A stretch of DNA of 64,000 bases from Pseudomonas sp. P818 (GTDB lineage Bacteria > Pseudomonadota > Gammaproteobacteria > Pseudomonadales > Pseudomonadaceae), in contig NZ_ATKM01000013.1 of NCBI RefSeq assembly GCF_000418555.1, forward strand, positions 62,001-126,000, written 5' to 3'. The position numbers and the translations under genes are program-made. Position 1 is the first letter of the stretch. Every line of letters starts with the position of its first letter. Positions 6,696-15,110 of the stretch are shown here, piece by piece. The notes under the pieces were generated by a model that saw only the letters and a list, made by a program, of their open reading frames with translations, ran no database searches and had not been told where the DNA came from.

Positions 6696-7442
6696 ATGTC
6701 CACCGCATTGACGCCGTTACTCAACAAGTTCGCCCAGCGCTACGAGATGGGCGCCACCCCGGCAGAAGTCGCCAACACCCTCAAGCAAACCTGCTTCAAG
6801 GGCCAGGTTAGTGACGCGCAGATGGTCGCGCTGCTGATCGTTGCTGATCAGTACAAGCTGAACCCGTTCACCAAGGAGCTTTACGCATTCCCGGACAAGA
6901 ACAACGGCATCGTGCCGGTGGTCGGCTTGGACGGCTGGTCGCGCATCATCAACGAGCACCCGCAGTTCGACGGCATGGACTTCGAGATGCCGGCCGATGG
7001 CAGCGAGTACACATGCCGGATCTACCGGAAAGACCGCAAGCACCCGACCAGCATCACCGAGTACATGTCCGAGTGTAAGCGCAACACCCAGCCGTGGCAG
7101 TCTCACCCGAAGCGCATGCTGCGACACAAGGCCATGATCCAGTGCGCCCGCCTGGCGTTCGGCTTTGCCGGCATCTACGACCAGGACGAGGCCGAGCGCA
7201 TCGTCGAGCGCGACGTTACCCCGGGCGAGCCAGTCGAAGACGTGACCGAGGCGCTGTCGCTGATCAATGCGGCGCCGACCATGGAAGACCTGCAGGCTGC
7301 TTTCGCCGACGCCTGGAAGACCTACAAGTCGAAGGGCGCCCGCGACCAACTGACCACCGCCAAGGACGAGCGCAAGAAGTTCCTGATGGATCAAGCCGTA
7401 GATGCCGAATTTGAAGAGGTGCCAGATGGAACAGCGCAGTGA
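6696..7442 (+). CDS. bet: Phage recombination protein Bet (RecT/Red-beta type single-strand annealing)
   Basis: 248 aa. The core TCFKGQVSDAQMVALLIVAD, FTKELYAFPDKN-GIVPVVGLDGW and MLRHKAMIQCARLAFGFAGIYDQDEA regions are those of the RecT/Bet superfamily. The protein anneals complementary single strands and loads onto ends resected by the partner exonuclease. GGAGGG precedes the ATG. The exonuclease gene overlaps the last 17 bp, the normal order for this two-gene recombination module. It should act in phage replication, circularisation and exchange with other prophages. Confidence 0.92.
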   Translation: MSTALTPLLNKFAQRYEMGATPAEVANTLKQTCFKGQVSDAQMVALLIVADQYKLNPFTKELYAFPDKNNGIVPVVGLDGWSRIINEHPQFDGMDFEMPADGSEYTCRIYRKDRKHPTSITEYMSECKRNTQPWQSHPKRMLRHKAMIQCARLAFGFAGIYDQDEAERIVERDVTPGEPVEDVTEALSLINAAPTMEDLQAAFADAWKTYKSKGARDQLTTAKDERKKFLMDQAVDAEFEEVPDGTAQ

Positions 7443-8043
7443 TGAATGGTTCGCCGCCAGGCTGGGCAAGGTAACGGCCAGCAAGGTGAAAGACGTAATG
7501 GCAAAGGGGCGCGGCGGCGCCCCTTCTGCTACCCGCCAGAACTACATGATGCAGCTGCTGTGCGAGCGCCTGACCGGACGGCGTGAAGAGGGCTTTACCA
7601 GTGCCGCCATGCAGCGCGGCACCGACCTTGAGCCAATCGCCCGCTCTGCCTACGAGTTCAGCGCCGGGGTCATGACGGTAGAGACTGGCCTGATCGACCA
7701 CCCGAGCATCGCCGGCTTCGCAGCCTCGCCAGACGGAATCGTTGGCAGTGACGGCCTGCTCGAGATCAAGTGCCCGAACACGGCGCAGCACATCGCCGTT
7801 ATCCAGTCCGGCGCGCATGACTCGGCCTACGAATGGCAGATGCTGGCTCAAATGGCCTGCAGCGGTCGCGAGTGGGTCGACTTCGTAAGTTTCGACGACC
7901 GTCTGCCGGAAGAGCTGCAATACGCCTGCTTCCGCTTCCACCGCGACGAAAAACGCATCCGCGAGATGGAAGCCGAGGTGAAGCACTTCCTTGAAGAATT
8001 GGCAGCCCTGGAGCGCGAAATGCGCGAACGCATGGCCGCCTAA
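7426..8043 (+). CDS. YqaJ/lambda-type alkaline exonuclease
   Basis: 205 aa. The PD-(D/E)xK nuclease core is intact: Asp103 in ASPDGIV and the Glu113-x-Lys115 of LEIKCP, with an upstream QRGTDLEP motif. The family digests one strand of duplex ends 5' to 3' and gives single strands to Bet. I used ATG 7426 (MEQRSDEWFAARLGK), the conserved start of the family, inside the end of bet. It is of normal length for YqaJ-type viral recombinases. Confidence 0.92.
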   Translation: MEQRSDEWFAARLGKVTASKVKDVMAKGRGGAPSATRQNYMMQLLCERLTGRREEGFTSAAMQRGTDLEPIARSAYEFSAGVMTVETGLIDHPSIAGFAASPDGIVGSDGLLEIKCPNTAQHIAVIQSGAHDSAYEWQMLAQMACSGREWVDFVSFDDRLPEELQYACFRFHRDEKRIREMEAEVKHFLEELAALEREMRERMAA

Positions 8044-8150
8044 CGAACCCCGCCACCACGACACGGGGCGCCACCGGCAACGCTTGGAGCTGCGCCGTAA
8101 CGACAGGCTGGCCACCTGGGCATTCGGCCATCTAATTCGAGGTATCCGAC

Positions 8151-8705
8151 ATGTACACAGCAAACCATCACCTGGCCACGCAAAACCTGCCGACCGTCCA
8201 GAGCTGTGCGGAGAACCGCGCCTGGCTTGAGCAGGCCATGGCCGAGTTCGAGCAGCGCGGCGGCGTTATCCAGCAATGCGCTATCCGCGTCGGCGGGGAC
8301 GTTGGCGGTAAGTGGAACGGCGCCGGGGCGATTGTGCTGAGCAACGAAGATCGCACGAAAGACGCAGAAGACGCACAGCGCATTCGAGTGCTCGCCGACA
8401 AGGGAGCCGGCATCACGGCGATCAAGTATCACCTCAAGATCGACCTGCGCCGCATCAAGCGGCTGGCTCAGGCCTACGGCATCAGGATCGACAGCAAGCG
8501 CGGCGCCACTGGAAGCAAGGGGCCAAACGAGGCGAACCGCAAGGCCACCGCAGAGCGAGGCCGCAAGCACCGCCAGGAACTGGCACGCCAGGCCTGGCCG
8601 ATGATCGAGGCTGGCGACTCCATGAATACCATCACCAGGGCGCTCGGTTGCAGCAAGGCGACCCTGGCGCGAGCAATCGAGGAAAACGGCCATGTCGCCC
8701 ATTGA
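8151..8705 (+). CDS. Phage DNA-binding-like protein, unknown function
   Basis: 184 aa. The C-terminal half is basic, with two segments that look like helix-turn-helix units: AGITAIKYHLKIDLRRIKRL (about residues 85-105) and MNTITRALGCSKATLARAI (about 157-177). This suggests a nucleic-acid-binding regulator or a replication accessory protein. GAGGTA precedes the ATG. It overlaps the next small gene by 14 bp. Confidence 0.6.
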   Translation: MYTANHHLATQNLPTVQSCAENRAWLEQAMAEFEQRGGVIQQCAIRVGGDVGGKWNGAGAIVLSNEDRTKDAEDAQRIRVLADKGAGITAIKYHLKIDLRRIKRLAQAYGIRIDSKRGATGSKGPNEANRKATAERGRKHRQELARQAWPMIEAGDSMNTITRALGCSKATLARAIEENGHVAH

Positions 8706-8871
8706 GCTATTCGAACACCAGCGCCACCTGAGCGCAGCCATGCACGACCTGGAATCGCGCCTCAAGGACATGGACGAAGTGACCCGCCAGCGCGCCCACA
8801 AGACCATCGACAACCTCGAACGCGAACACGCCAGAGCCGTCGAGATGGCATCTACCGGGATCATCCAGTGA
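8692..8871 (+). CDS. Small coiled-coil phage protein
   Basis: 59 aa, MSPIELFEHQRHLSAAMHDLE..., fully helical with heptad-like Leu/Met spacing. Likely a coiled coil. Overlaps neighbours at both ends. Function unknown. Confidence 0.5.
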   Translation: MSPIELFEHQRHLSAAMHDLESRLKDMDEVTRQRAHKTIDNLEREHARAVEMASTGIIQ

Positions 8872-8942
8872 CCATCTACTGCCGCACTACCTGGGCGCCC
8901 GTTCCGTGCGGGTGCCATAGGTGCACACCAATAACGAGGTGA
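8868..8942 (+). CDS. Possible 24-aa Cys-rich peptide
   Basis: GTG 8868 overlaps the previous stop (GTGA) and reads VTIYCRTTWAPVPCGCHRC..., with four Cys of which three form CGCHRC. The frame closes 2 bp before the helicase start. The Cys spacing and the tight fit between genes suggest a real micro-gene, but it is too short to be sure. Confidence 0.35.
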   Translation: MTIYCRTTWAPVPCGCHRCTPITR

Positions 8943-8944
8943 GA

Positions 8945-10339
8945 ATGAGCTATCAGGATTTTGTATCGCGCAAGCTCGAAACACTTGCACCATCTGGCCT
9001 TACCGAGCCTTTTAACCTTCCTGATTCGCTGTTCAACATGCAGCGCGATCTTGTTGCATGGGCATTGCGCCGAGGCCGCTCTGCGATTTTTGCTGACACC
9101 GGGCTTGGCAAGAGCCGCATGCAGGTTGCATGGGCTGACGAAGTGGCACGCCGCACGGGTGGCGATGTGATGATCCTGGCCCCGCTGGCGGTAGCCGCGC
9201 AGACGGTGGCCGAGGGCAAGAGCATTGGAGTGCAGATCACGCACTGCCGCGAGCCGGAGGACGTTCGCCCTGGCATCAACATCGTCAACTACGACCGCAT
9301 CCACAAGTTTGACTGCTCGCGCTTTGTCGGGGTCGTCCTCGACGAATCGTCTGTCATCAAGCATCACACCGCTAAGACGTTCGATCAGCTCGTGCAGGCG
9401 TTCGGCAGCACGCCGTATCGGCTTTGCGCGACAGCAACGCCGGCGCCGAATGACTGGACCGAGCTTGGCACGCACGCCGAGTTCCTTGGCGTCTGCACTC
9501 GTTCGGAAATGCTCGCCGAGTTCTTCGTCCACGATGGAGGCGAGACGCAGACATGGCGACTCAAAGGCCATGCACGGCACATGTTCTGGCGCTGGGTAAG
9601 CCAGTGGGGCGCATGTGTCCGCAAGCCATCTGATCTTGGATACGACGACAGCGCCTATCGCCTGCCGCCGCTGCACGAAACTGAGCATCTGGTGGATGTG
9701 GATGACGGCAACCTGATCGAGGACGGGATGCTGTTCGCGCTGGAGGCAAGCAGCCTGATGGAGCGCCGCGCGGCCAGAAAGGAAAGCATGGAGGCCCGCG
9801 TGCAGGCTTGCGCTGACCTGATCAACGCAGACGACGAGTTCTGGATTGTGTGGGGTGAGTACAACGCCGAGACGGAAATGCTCGTGAAGATGATCCCCGG
9901 TGCGGTCGAGATTGCCGGATCGCATACGGCGGACCAGAAAGAACAGCGCCTCGCCGACTTCGCGGCTGGGAAGATCAGGGTTCTCGTCAGTAAGCCGTCT
10001 ATCTGCGGATGGGGCCTCAACTGGCAACACTGCGCCCGCATGGCATTCGTCGGGGTATCCGATTCCTTTGAGTCCTACTACCAGGCCGTCAGACGCTGCT
10101 ACCGATTCGGCCAAAAGCGCGAGGTGCAGGTTCACCTGTTCAGCAGCCAGCTGGAAGGCGCAGTGCTAGCCAACCTGCGCCGCAAGCAATACGACGCTAT
10201 CGCAATGGGCGAAGCGCTCGCCACCGAAACGGCTGAGGCCGTCCGCGCCGCCATCTGCGGCACCAAACGACAGACCAATGACTACATCGCCGCGCGCAAG
10301 GTGAAAGCGCCCGCGTGGCTCAGGAGTGAAGCCGCATGA
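8945..10339 (+). CDS. SNF2-like superfamily 2 helicase/translocase
   Basis: 464 aa with SF2 motifs in order: Q-like NMQRDLVAWAL (residues 31-41), Walker A DTGLGKSR (51-58), the DExx box as LDESS (132-136), motif III ATAT (162-165), motif V with SKPSICGWGLN (349-359) and motif VI QAVRRCYRFGQ (380-390). The arginine-rich motif VI and the overall size are those of phage SNF2-type ATPases. It ends in a 4-bp overlap with a DNA methyltransferase gene, a pairing repeated in other Pseudomonas phages as I recall. A role in replication, or in displacing host proteins so the DNA can be methylated, is an inference. ATG 8945 has GAGGTGAG just upstream. Confidence 0.85.
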   Translation: MSYQDFVSRKLETLAPSGLTEPFNLPDSLFNMQRDLVAWALRRGRSAIFADTGLGKSRMQVAWADEVARRTGGDVMILAPLAVAAQTVAEGKSIGVQITHCREPEDVRPGINIVNYDRIHKFDCSRFVGVVLDESSVIKHHTAKTFDQLVQAFGSTPYRLCATATPAPNDWTELGTHAEFLGVCTRSEMLAEFFVHDGGETQTWRLKGHARHMFWRWVSQWGACVRKPSDLGYDDSAYRLPPLHETEHLVDVDDGNLIEDGMLFALEASSLMERRAARKESMEARVQACADLINADDEFWIVWGEYNAETEMLVKMIPGAVEIAGSHTADQKEQRLADFAAGKIRVLVSKPSICGWGLNWQHCARMAFVGVSDSFESYYQAVRRCYRFGQKREVQVHLFSSQLEGAVLANLRRKQYDAIAMGEALATETAEAVRAAICGTKRQTNDYIAARKVKAPAWLRSEAA

Positions 10340-11205
10340 ATTGCATCAGCCAAGTTGACCGTCCAGACAGCACGCTTTTCAACGGGGATTGCGTCGAGGT
10401 AATCGCCGGCCTGCCGGAGAACAGCGTGGACTATTCGATTTTTAGCCCGCCGTTCTCCAGCCTGTACACGTACAGCAACAGCCCCCGCGACATGGGCAAC
10501 AGCCGCACGGACGCTGAGTTTTTCGAGCACTTCGATCATCTGGTAAGGGAGCTTGCCCGAGTCATTAAGCCCGGCCACAACGTCAGCTTCCACTGCATGC
10601 AGCTGCCGACCAGCAAGGAGCGCGACGGATATATCGGACTGAAAGACTTCCGCGGCGACCTGATCAAGGCCTTCCAGAAACACGGATTCATCTACGCCAG
10701 CGAGGTCTGCATCTGGAAAGACCCTGTGACAGCAATGCAGCGAACCAAGGCGCTAGGCCTGCTGCACAAAACCATCCGCAGCAACGCCACCATGAGCCGG
10801 CAAGGCATCGCGGACTACCTCGTGACCATGCGCAAGCCCGGCGAGGTGATGGACAAGGTGGAGCACGACGATCTGCCGGTTGACGAGTGGCAGCGCCTAG
10901 CCAGCCCGGTATGGATGGATATCAACCCAAACGACACGCTCCAGTTCCGCAGCGCCCGCGAGCACGACGACGAGCGCCACATCTGCCCTTTGCAACTGGA
11001 CGTGATCCGTCGCGGCATACGCCTGTGGACGAAGCCTGGCGACGTAGTTCTAACCCCGTTTCTCGGAATCGGCAGCGAGGCCTACTGCGCCGTTGAAATG
11101 GGACGCAAGGCAGTGGGCGTTGAGCTGAAAAAGAGCTATTTCGATCAGGCCGTCAAGAACCTGGACGCGCTCGCGGCTCAGCACGACATGTTTGCGACCG
11201 CCTAG
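10336..11205 (+). CDS. Phage DNA methyltransferase (N4/N6, SPPF motif)
   Basis: 289 aa. The order is motif IV SPPF (residues 37-40) first and the SAM-binding motif FLGIGSE (about 244-250, followed by AVGVELKKSYF) last, the beta-class layout of DNA amino-methyltransferases. The catalytic box reads Ser-Pro-Pro-Phe, which is compatible with N4-cytosine or N6-adenine transfer. The central region holds the presumed target-recognition part. No restriction enzyme is adjacent, so this is an orphan methyltransferase and probably protects phage DNA from host restriction. It is coupled to the upstream helicase by an ATGA overlap. Confidence 0.88.
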   Translation: MNCISQVDRPDSTLFNGDCVEVIAGLPENSVDYSIFSPPFSSLYTYSNSPRDMGNSRTDAEFFEHFDHLVRELARVIKPGHNVSFHCMQLPTSKERDGYIGLKDFRGDLIKAFQKHGFIYASEVCIWKDPVTAMQRTKALGLLHKTIRSNATMSRQGIADYLVTMRKPGEVMDKVEHDDLPVDEWQRLASPVWMDINPNDTLQFRSAREHDDERHICPLQLDVIRRGIRLWTKPGDVVLTPFLGIGSEAYCAVEMGRKAVGVELKKSYFDQAVKNLDALAAQHDMFATA

Positions 11206-11269
11206 TCATACCCCGCCTGCATCGATCCCCATCCAGCTAACCAGCGGCGCCCGCCGCTTGGAGTTTCCC

Positions 11270-11446
11270 GTGAACAACTACACCGATCCCGGATTTCCGG
11301 AGAACTCGGCGCATTACCGCGCCGGCAGAAAGGCGCGGGAAGAAGGCGCGCCGTATACATCGTGCCCGTTTGGCATTGCTCGGTTGTTCGAGCGCTGCCT
11401 GTGGTGCGCGGGTTTCAACGACAGGGATATGGAGCTGAACGCATGA
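11270..11446 (+). CDS. RMF/CrpP-like small protein
   Basis: 58 aa from GTG 11270 with GGAG upstream. The pattern HYRAGRKAREEG-7-CPFG-5-ER-4-AGFNDRDME matches the ribosome-modulation-factor/CrpP fold (Gly-rich turn, Cys-Pro, then W/F-x-x-G-[FY]). RMF dimerises ribosomes in stationary phase. CrpP was described as a fluoroquinolone-modifying protein on Pseudomonas mobile elements, a claim that has been disputed. Which function, if either, applies here is open. It overlaps the next gene by 4 bp. Confidence 0.6.
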   Translation: MNNYTDPGFPENSAHYRAGRKAREEGAPYTSCPFGIARLFERCLWCAGFNDRDMELNA

Positions 11447-11643
11447 ACGGCATGACCGAGAGCGCTGCTGTGCGGCGCATCAATGCGCAGTGCGCGGTTG
11501 CGCTGCACGTACCGACGAATCACCGGTACCGAATCGTGATGCTGATCGAGGGCGTAGGCGTGGAACTGGAAGACATGGAGCGCCGCGAGCGCCACGTCAC
11601 CTGGGCGGACTGGAACAACCCGAATATCTGGAGTACGACATGA
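11443..11643 (+). CDS. Small phage protein, unknown function
   Basis: 66 aa, MNGMTESAAVRRINAQ..., with a short beta-rich centre (YRIVMLIEGVGVELED). Overlaps both neighbours by 4 bp. No family recognised. Confidence 0.55.
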   Translation: MNGMTESAAVRRINAQCAVALHVPTNHRYRIVMLIEGVGVELEDMERRERHVTWADWNNPNIWSTT

Positions 11644-12722
11644 GCGAGATGAACAAAGATGTGGACCTGCGAAAAATCGTCACCGACGCACTCGTGAGCA
11701 TGGTTTCAGGCGTCACTGGGCTGGTGCCGCCCTCCGGGCCTGGCGCGATCCCAGACTTCATCCAGGCGCCAATCGACCGGGCGGTGGAGAAGATCAGCGC
11801 CAGCCTGCCGGTGGGTGTGCCGGATGGGTGGAAGCTGGTTCCGGTTGAACCTGGCGTCGAACTGCTAACCGCTATGTCTCTGGCACTTGGCATGCACCCG
11901 CTTGGCGATGGAGCGGACGGCAGCTATCCAATCACTGGTGCGCAATCAACCGTTATGCAGTGCTATCGCGCCATGATCGCCGCCGCCCCAACCGTCAAGG
12001 CTGAGCAGCCTGACATGGCGGAGGCGTATGTCGGTGCGCGCGAGGATCTGGCCATCTGGAAGCGGCGCGCGCTGGAAGCCGAGCAAAAGGTGTGGCATCA
12101 GGAACAGGTCATCGACCAACTGACGCTTGAGGCGCAGGGCGAAACTCGATTCGGGGAACCATCAATTCCGTCCGCCGAGCCGGTGGCCGTGATCGAATAC
12201 GCCGGCTATGACCCTGCGAATTCGATTAAGTGGCTGAACAAGGGGCTGCAGTACTTGGAGCCGGGGACGCTTCTGTACGCACAAGCCCACTCCCTGCCGG
12301 CTGCTGGATCGGCTGTGGAAGAGGTGGAGGTGGTTGGTTACAGATTCTTCCACGTAGACCACGGGTACATTTTCCGTCGCACGCACATTTACGAGGGGAA
12401 TCCGAGTCTTGAGGCGCACAGTCTCATGACCGTCGCCCAGTGCGAGCGCATCGTCGCCTCCCTTTCCGCCCAGCAGTCCGCGCCCGAGCGGGTGAGCGTG
12501 CCGCGTGAGTTGCTGGAGCGTATCCGAGACTGCGCCGACGCAGAGATTGCCGTTTTCCGAGACGACAACAACGGCCCAGGTGAATGGATGTGCCCGGCAT
12601 GCGAGGGCTACAGCAACGGAACCTGGAGAGACGGAAAGTTGCAACCGTTTCCAGGCATCGCGCACGCGGATGACTGCTGGCTGGAGCAACTCCGCGCCCT
12701 GCTCAATGGGGGTGGCGTATGA
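11640..12722 (+). CDS. Large early phage protein, mosaic, unknown function
   Basis: 360 aa. A soluble N-terminal part (residues 30-120) contains LVPVEPGVELLTAMSLAL and CYRAMIAAAP, phrases typical of Ea22/Ead-like phage proteins. A coiled coil (about 130-165) follows. The C-terminal part has a zinc-like CPACEGYSNG motif and ends with CWLEQLRALL. The modules look stitched together from different phage proteins. It overlaps both flanking genes by 4 bp. No activity can be assigned. Confidence 0.6.
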   Translation: MSEMNKDVDLRKIVTDALVSMVSGVTGLVPPSGPGAIPDFIQAPIDRAVEKISASLPVGVPDGWKLVPVEPGVELLTAMSLALGMHPLGDGADGSYPITGAQSTVMQCYRAMIAAAPTVKAEQPDMAEAYVGAREDLAIWKRRALEAEQKVWHQEQVIDQLTLEAQGETRFGEPSIPSAEPVAVIEYAGYDPANSIKWLNKGLQYLEPGTLLYAQAHSLPAAGSAVEEVEVVGYRFFHVDHGYIFRRTHIYEGNPSLEAHSLMTVAQCERIVASLSAQQSAPERVSVPRELLERIRDCADAEIAVFRDDNNGPGEWMCPACEGYSNGTWRDGKLQPFPGIAHADDCWLEQLRALLNGGGV

Positions 12723-13033
12723 GCCCTGAATACCTGTGCGAGCTGGCCGACATCGCCGACCCGGAGCAGCTATGGCGCATCAATCCGTTCGACCAGCAGA
12801 AGCTGGAGCCAATCGAGCGTTATCGGCTGGATACCGGCGTAGCGCTTCGCCGGTACGCCGAGATTGTCAGACAACTGGAGTCGCTGCTGGGTACTGGCAA
12901 CAGCCTTGTTCTGACTCCGCTATCTCGACACGGGAAAGCCTGGATGACCATTCCAGCGCCGGACAGCCACAAGCGGCTACTGGAGGCGCGGGCAAACCGC
13001 CCCGCCGCTGCCGCCGAAGAAGGAGAGGTGTGA
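12719..13033 (+). CDS. Small phage protein, unknown function
   Basis: 104 aa, MSPEYLCELADIADPEQLWR..., helical, with a single long helix around residues 40-57. Stop and start codons are shared with its neighbours. No family recognised. Confidence 0.55.
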   Translation: MSPEYLCELADIADPEQLWRINPFDQQKLEPIERYRLDTGVALRRYAEIVRQLESLLGTGNSLVLTPLSRHGKAWMTIPAPDSHKRLLEARANRPAAAAEEGEV

Positions 13034-13218
13034 TGAACAGTCTCCACAAAATCATGGTCATCGGCGCCGGTCTCGGGCTTCACGGCCAAATTGCCGCGCT
13101 GTTCCCCGAGCAGAAACCCGAAAAGGCGCTCACGGAGCAAGACAAGATCGCGCTCCAAAAGGCCGATGCAAAACGTCAGCGCAGAGCGCAACGCAATCAG
13201 CGCGCAGCAGGTGAATAG
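13033..13218 (+). CDS. Small phage protein with hydrophobic start and basic tail
   Basis: 61 aa. The N-terminus MNSLHKIMVIGAGLGLHGQ is mildly hydrophobic; the C-terminus (KADAKRQRRAQRNQRAAGE) is strongly basic and helical. GGAGAGG lies just before ATG 13033. Function unknown. Confidence 0.5.
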   Translation: MNSLHKIMVIGAGLGLHGQIAALFPEQKPEKALTEQDKIALQKADAKRQRRAQRNQRAAGE

Positions 13219-13219
13219 A

Positions 13220-14029
13220 ATGAATGAGCAAATGAAATCAAGCGTCACGGCAGCGCTGGCCATGCAGATACTGGACGATCTGGCAAATCGTACTCCGCTG
13301 CGCCGTATGGATAGCCTGTGCGAGCAGCAGAAGCAGGTAGGCTCAGCGAAGCTGGCCGAACATCTGGAGAGGGCTGGCGATCAGATCGCCGGCTACGCCT
13401 ACAGTCTGCGCCGTCACTTCGACGCGCTGCGCGCAGAGGCCGAGGCGCTGCGGGCTGAGAATGGGCGGCTGAAGCGCGAAGCCAAGAACGATGCCATAGC
13501 GTACAAAGCTGTTATCGAGCGACAGAATCAACTGCGAGAGGAGCGCGACAGCTTCCAGCGTGAAGGAATCCGCGCCATGGAAGAGCTGGAGGCGGCGCGG
13601 GGATTGCTGCGTGAGGTGGAATTGCTGGCCGAAGCCAGAGAGCACGGGTATGCCGAGCGAAAGCATGGAGACGTACTCAACTACCGCTGCGCCAATGCTG
13701 TGGTGGAGATGCTGCCGCGTATCCAGGACTTCCTCACCGCCACCCCGCAGCCAGGCCCTGACTTGCGGGGGCTGGCGTCCTTCGCTATGGAGCTGATCGA
13801 CGGTGCCTGGAAAGGCGGCAGCTTCGACGGCGGCGACATTCAAGAGGCCGGCGTTCGTCACGGGCTGCTGATGGTCGAGCAGCGCGAGGAATCGTGCGGC
13901 GAGCACTGCGATTGCGCTGAATACGGTTTCCCGGCTGAGTGCTACCGCCTGACGCCAGCCCTCGCCGCCCACCGCCAGGCGCAACGCAAGGGAGACAGCA
14001 ATGAAGCTGAGCAAGAAGCAACGCGCTGA
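13220..14029 (+). CDS. Coiled-coil phage protein, unknown function
   Basis: 269 aa. Residues 45-145 form an extended coiled coil with regular heptads (LRAEAEALRAENGRLKREAK and following). The C-terminal part has a helical core and a Cys-rich CGEHCDCAEYGFPAECYRL segment. It overlaps the HNH gene by 29 bp. It looks like other Ea22-type or multi-module early proteins of Pseudomonas phages. No catalytic motif. Confidence 0.55.
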   Translation: MNEQMKSSVTAALAMQILDDLANRTPLRRMDSLCEQQKQVGSAKLAEHLERAGDQIAGYAYSLRRHFDALRAEAEALRAENGRLKREAKNDAIAYKAVIERQNQLREERDSFQREGIRAMEELEAARGLLREVELLAEAREHGYAERKHGDVLNYRCANAVVEMLPRIQDFLTATPQPGPDLRGLASFAMELIDGAWKGGSFDGGDIQEAGVRHGLLMVEQREESCGEHCDCAEYGFPAECYRLTPALAAHRQAQRKGDSNEAEQEATR

Positions 14030-14414
14030 ACTGCGTGAGAAGTTCGGCGGACGCTGTGCTTACTGTGGTTGTGAGCTTCCGGAGCGCTGGCACGCCGACC
14101 ACTTCGAGCCAGCCAGGCGGGATCTTGAGGTTCGACAGGGGGCAGATGGAGTCCGCCGCCTGACTTCGGTAGGCACTGGTCGGCCAGAGTCAAACGTCAT
14201 TGAGAACATGATGCCGGCATGCCCACCATGCAACATCAGCAAGAGCTCGATGCCGCTTGAAGCGTGGAGGCGATGGATTGCCGGTCACGTCAACAGCCTG
14301 AACCAATACCACCCGATCTACCGCCTCGCCAAGTCATACGGCCTGATCGTCGAGACGGCGGAGCCTGTCGTCTTCTACTTCGATAAAGCCAGCCAGGCGC
14401 AACGCCAGGCCTGA
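14001..14414 (+). CDS. HNH endonuclease
   Basis: 137 aa. CAYCGCELPERWHADHFEP supplies the first Cys pair and the catalytic His-x-Asp-His. ENMMPACPPCNISKSSM supplies the Asn and second Cys pair of a canonical HNH. A basic helical N-terminus (KKQRAELREKFGG) is typical of the family. Its base composition matches the prophage, unlike the AT-rich HNH at 4285. It may serve as a nicking enzyme or a selfish nuclease; its position near xis/int does not decide this. Confidence 0.82.
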   Translation: MKLSKKQRAELREKFGGRCAYCGCELPERWHADHFEPARRDLEVRQGADGVRRLTSVGTGRPESNVIENMMPACPPCNISKSSMPLEAWRRWIAGHVNSLNQYHPIYRLAKSYGLIVETAEPVVFYFDKASQAQRQA

Positions 14415-14469
14415 TCTACCCCACCCCACCCCCTTTTCTATCTGCCCACATAGGGCGGGAGGATTTGCT

Positions 14470-15072
14470 GTGTCCGATAAACCATTGAAGGCATATGCGG
14501 TCACGGAGCGATCCGAGGCCATGACGGTAATCGTCTTCGCAAGCAGCGGCATCGCAGCTAGGCGCCTGGGCGCCAACGAGCACGACACCGAGTTTGAATG
14601 CATCGAAAGTTGCCGCCGCGCGCCATGGGCCGATCGGTACCAGAACACCGGCAAAATACCGGCTCAAGCCTGGATTGATAACGGCTATTCGCAGACCTGT
14701 GATTACTGCGAAACAGGGATCTACGGCGACACGACAAAAGATGAAGACGGCAATGAACAAGAGCCGATCTTTGAAGGCGTGCACGCGTACTGCGGGCCTG
14801 GATGCAAGGCGGCGCGCGAACAGGATATCGCCGAGCGCAAGGCAAGCGGTCAGTCCTTCATCGCCAAGGTGCAGGCCGAACGGCCTTACCTGACCTTTAC
14901 GCTCTTCCGCGCCGACTATCCGTGGGCCTACAACAGCGCCGAATTTTCGTTCGAAGGCGCAAAGTACGGCGGGGGCGTACAGGAAAAAGAAGGCGGGAAG
15001 CTCGAATGGCACGTCAATCCTGAAGACAAGCCCGCATGGGATCGGCTGATAGCAGCACAGGAGGCCGCATGA
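14470..15072 (+). CDS. Phage protein with Cys-rich zinc-like centre
   Basis: 200 aa from GTG 14470, with GGGAGGA upstream. It opens with a beta-rich fold (AYAVTERSEAMTVIVFASSG). In the middle, CDYCETG and YCGPGCKAA give four Cys spaced like a treble-clef zinc site. The tail contains AAQEAA. A similar protein occurs near int in other Pseudomonas prophages as I recall. Function unknown. Confidence 0.6.
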   Translation: MSDKPLKAYAVTERSEAMTVIVFASSGIAARRLGANEHDTEFECIESCRRAPWADRYQNTGKIPAQAWIDNGYSQTCDYCETGIYGDTTKDEDGNEQEPIFEGVHAYCGPGCKAAREQDIAERKASGQSFIAKVQAERPYLTFTLFRADYPWAYNSAEFSFEGAKYGGGVQEKEGGKLEWHVNPEDKPAWDRLIAAQEAA

Positions 15073-15110
15073 AACTGATCACGCTTGAGAAGTGGGCGGG
15101 GGTGGTGTGA
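15069..15110 (+). CDS. 13-aa peptide resembling the N-terminus of phage excisionases
   Basis: ATG 15069 overlaps the previous stop and encodes MKLITLEKWAGVV before a stop that overlaps the xis start. The words MKLITLEKWA match the start of classical excisionases, but nothing of the rest follows. It is either a relic of a replaced xis or a short coupling ORF. Confidence 0.35.
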   Translation: MKLITLEKWAGVV

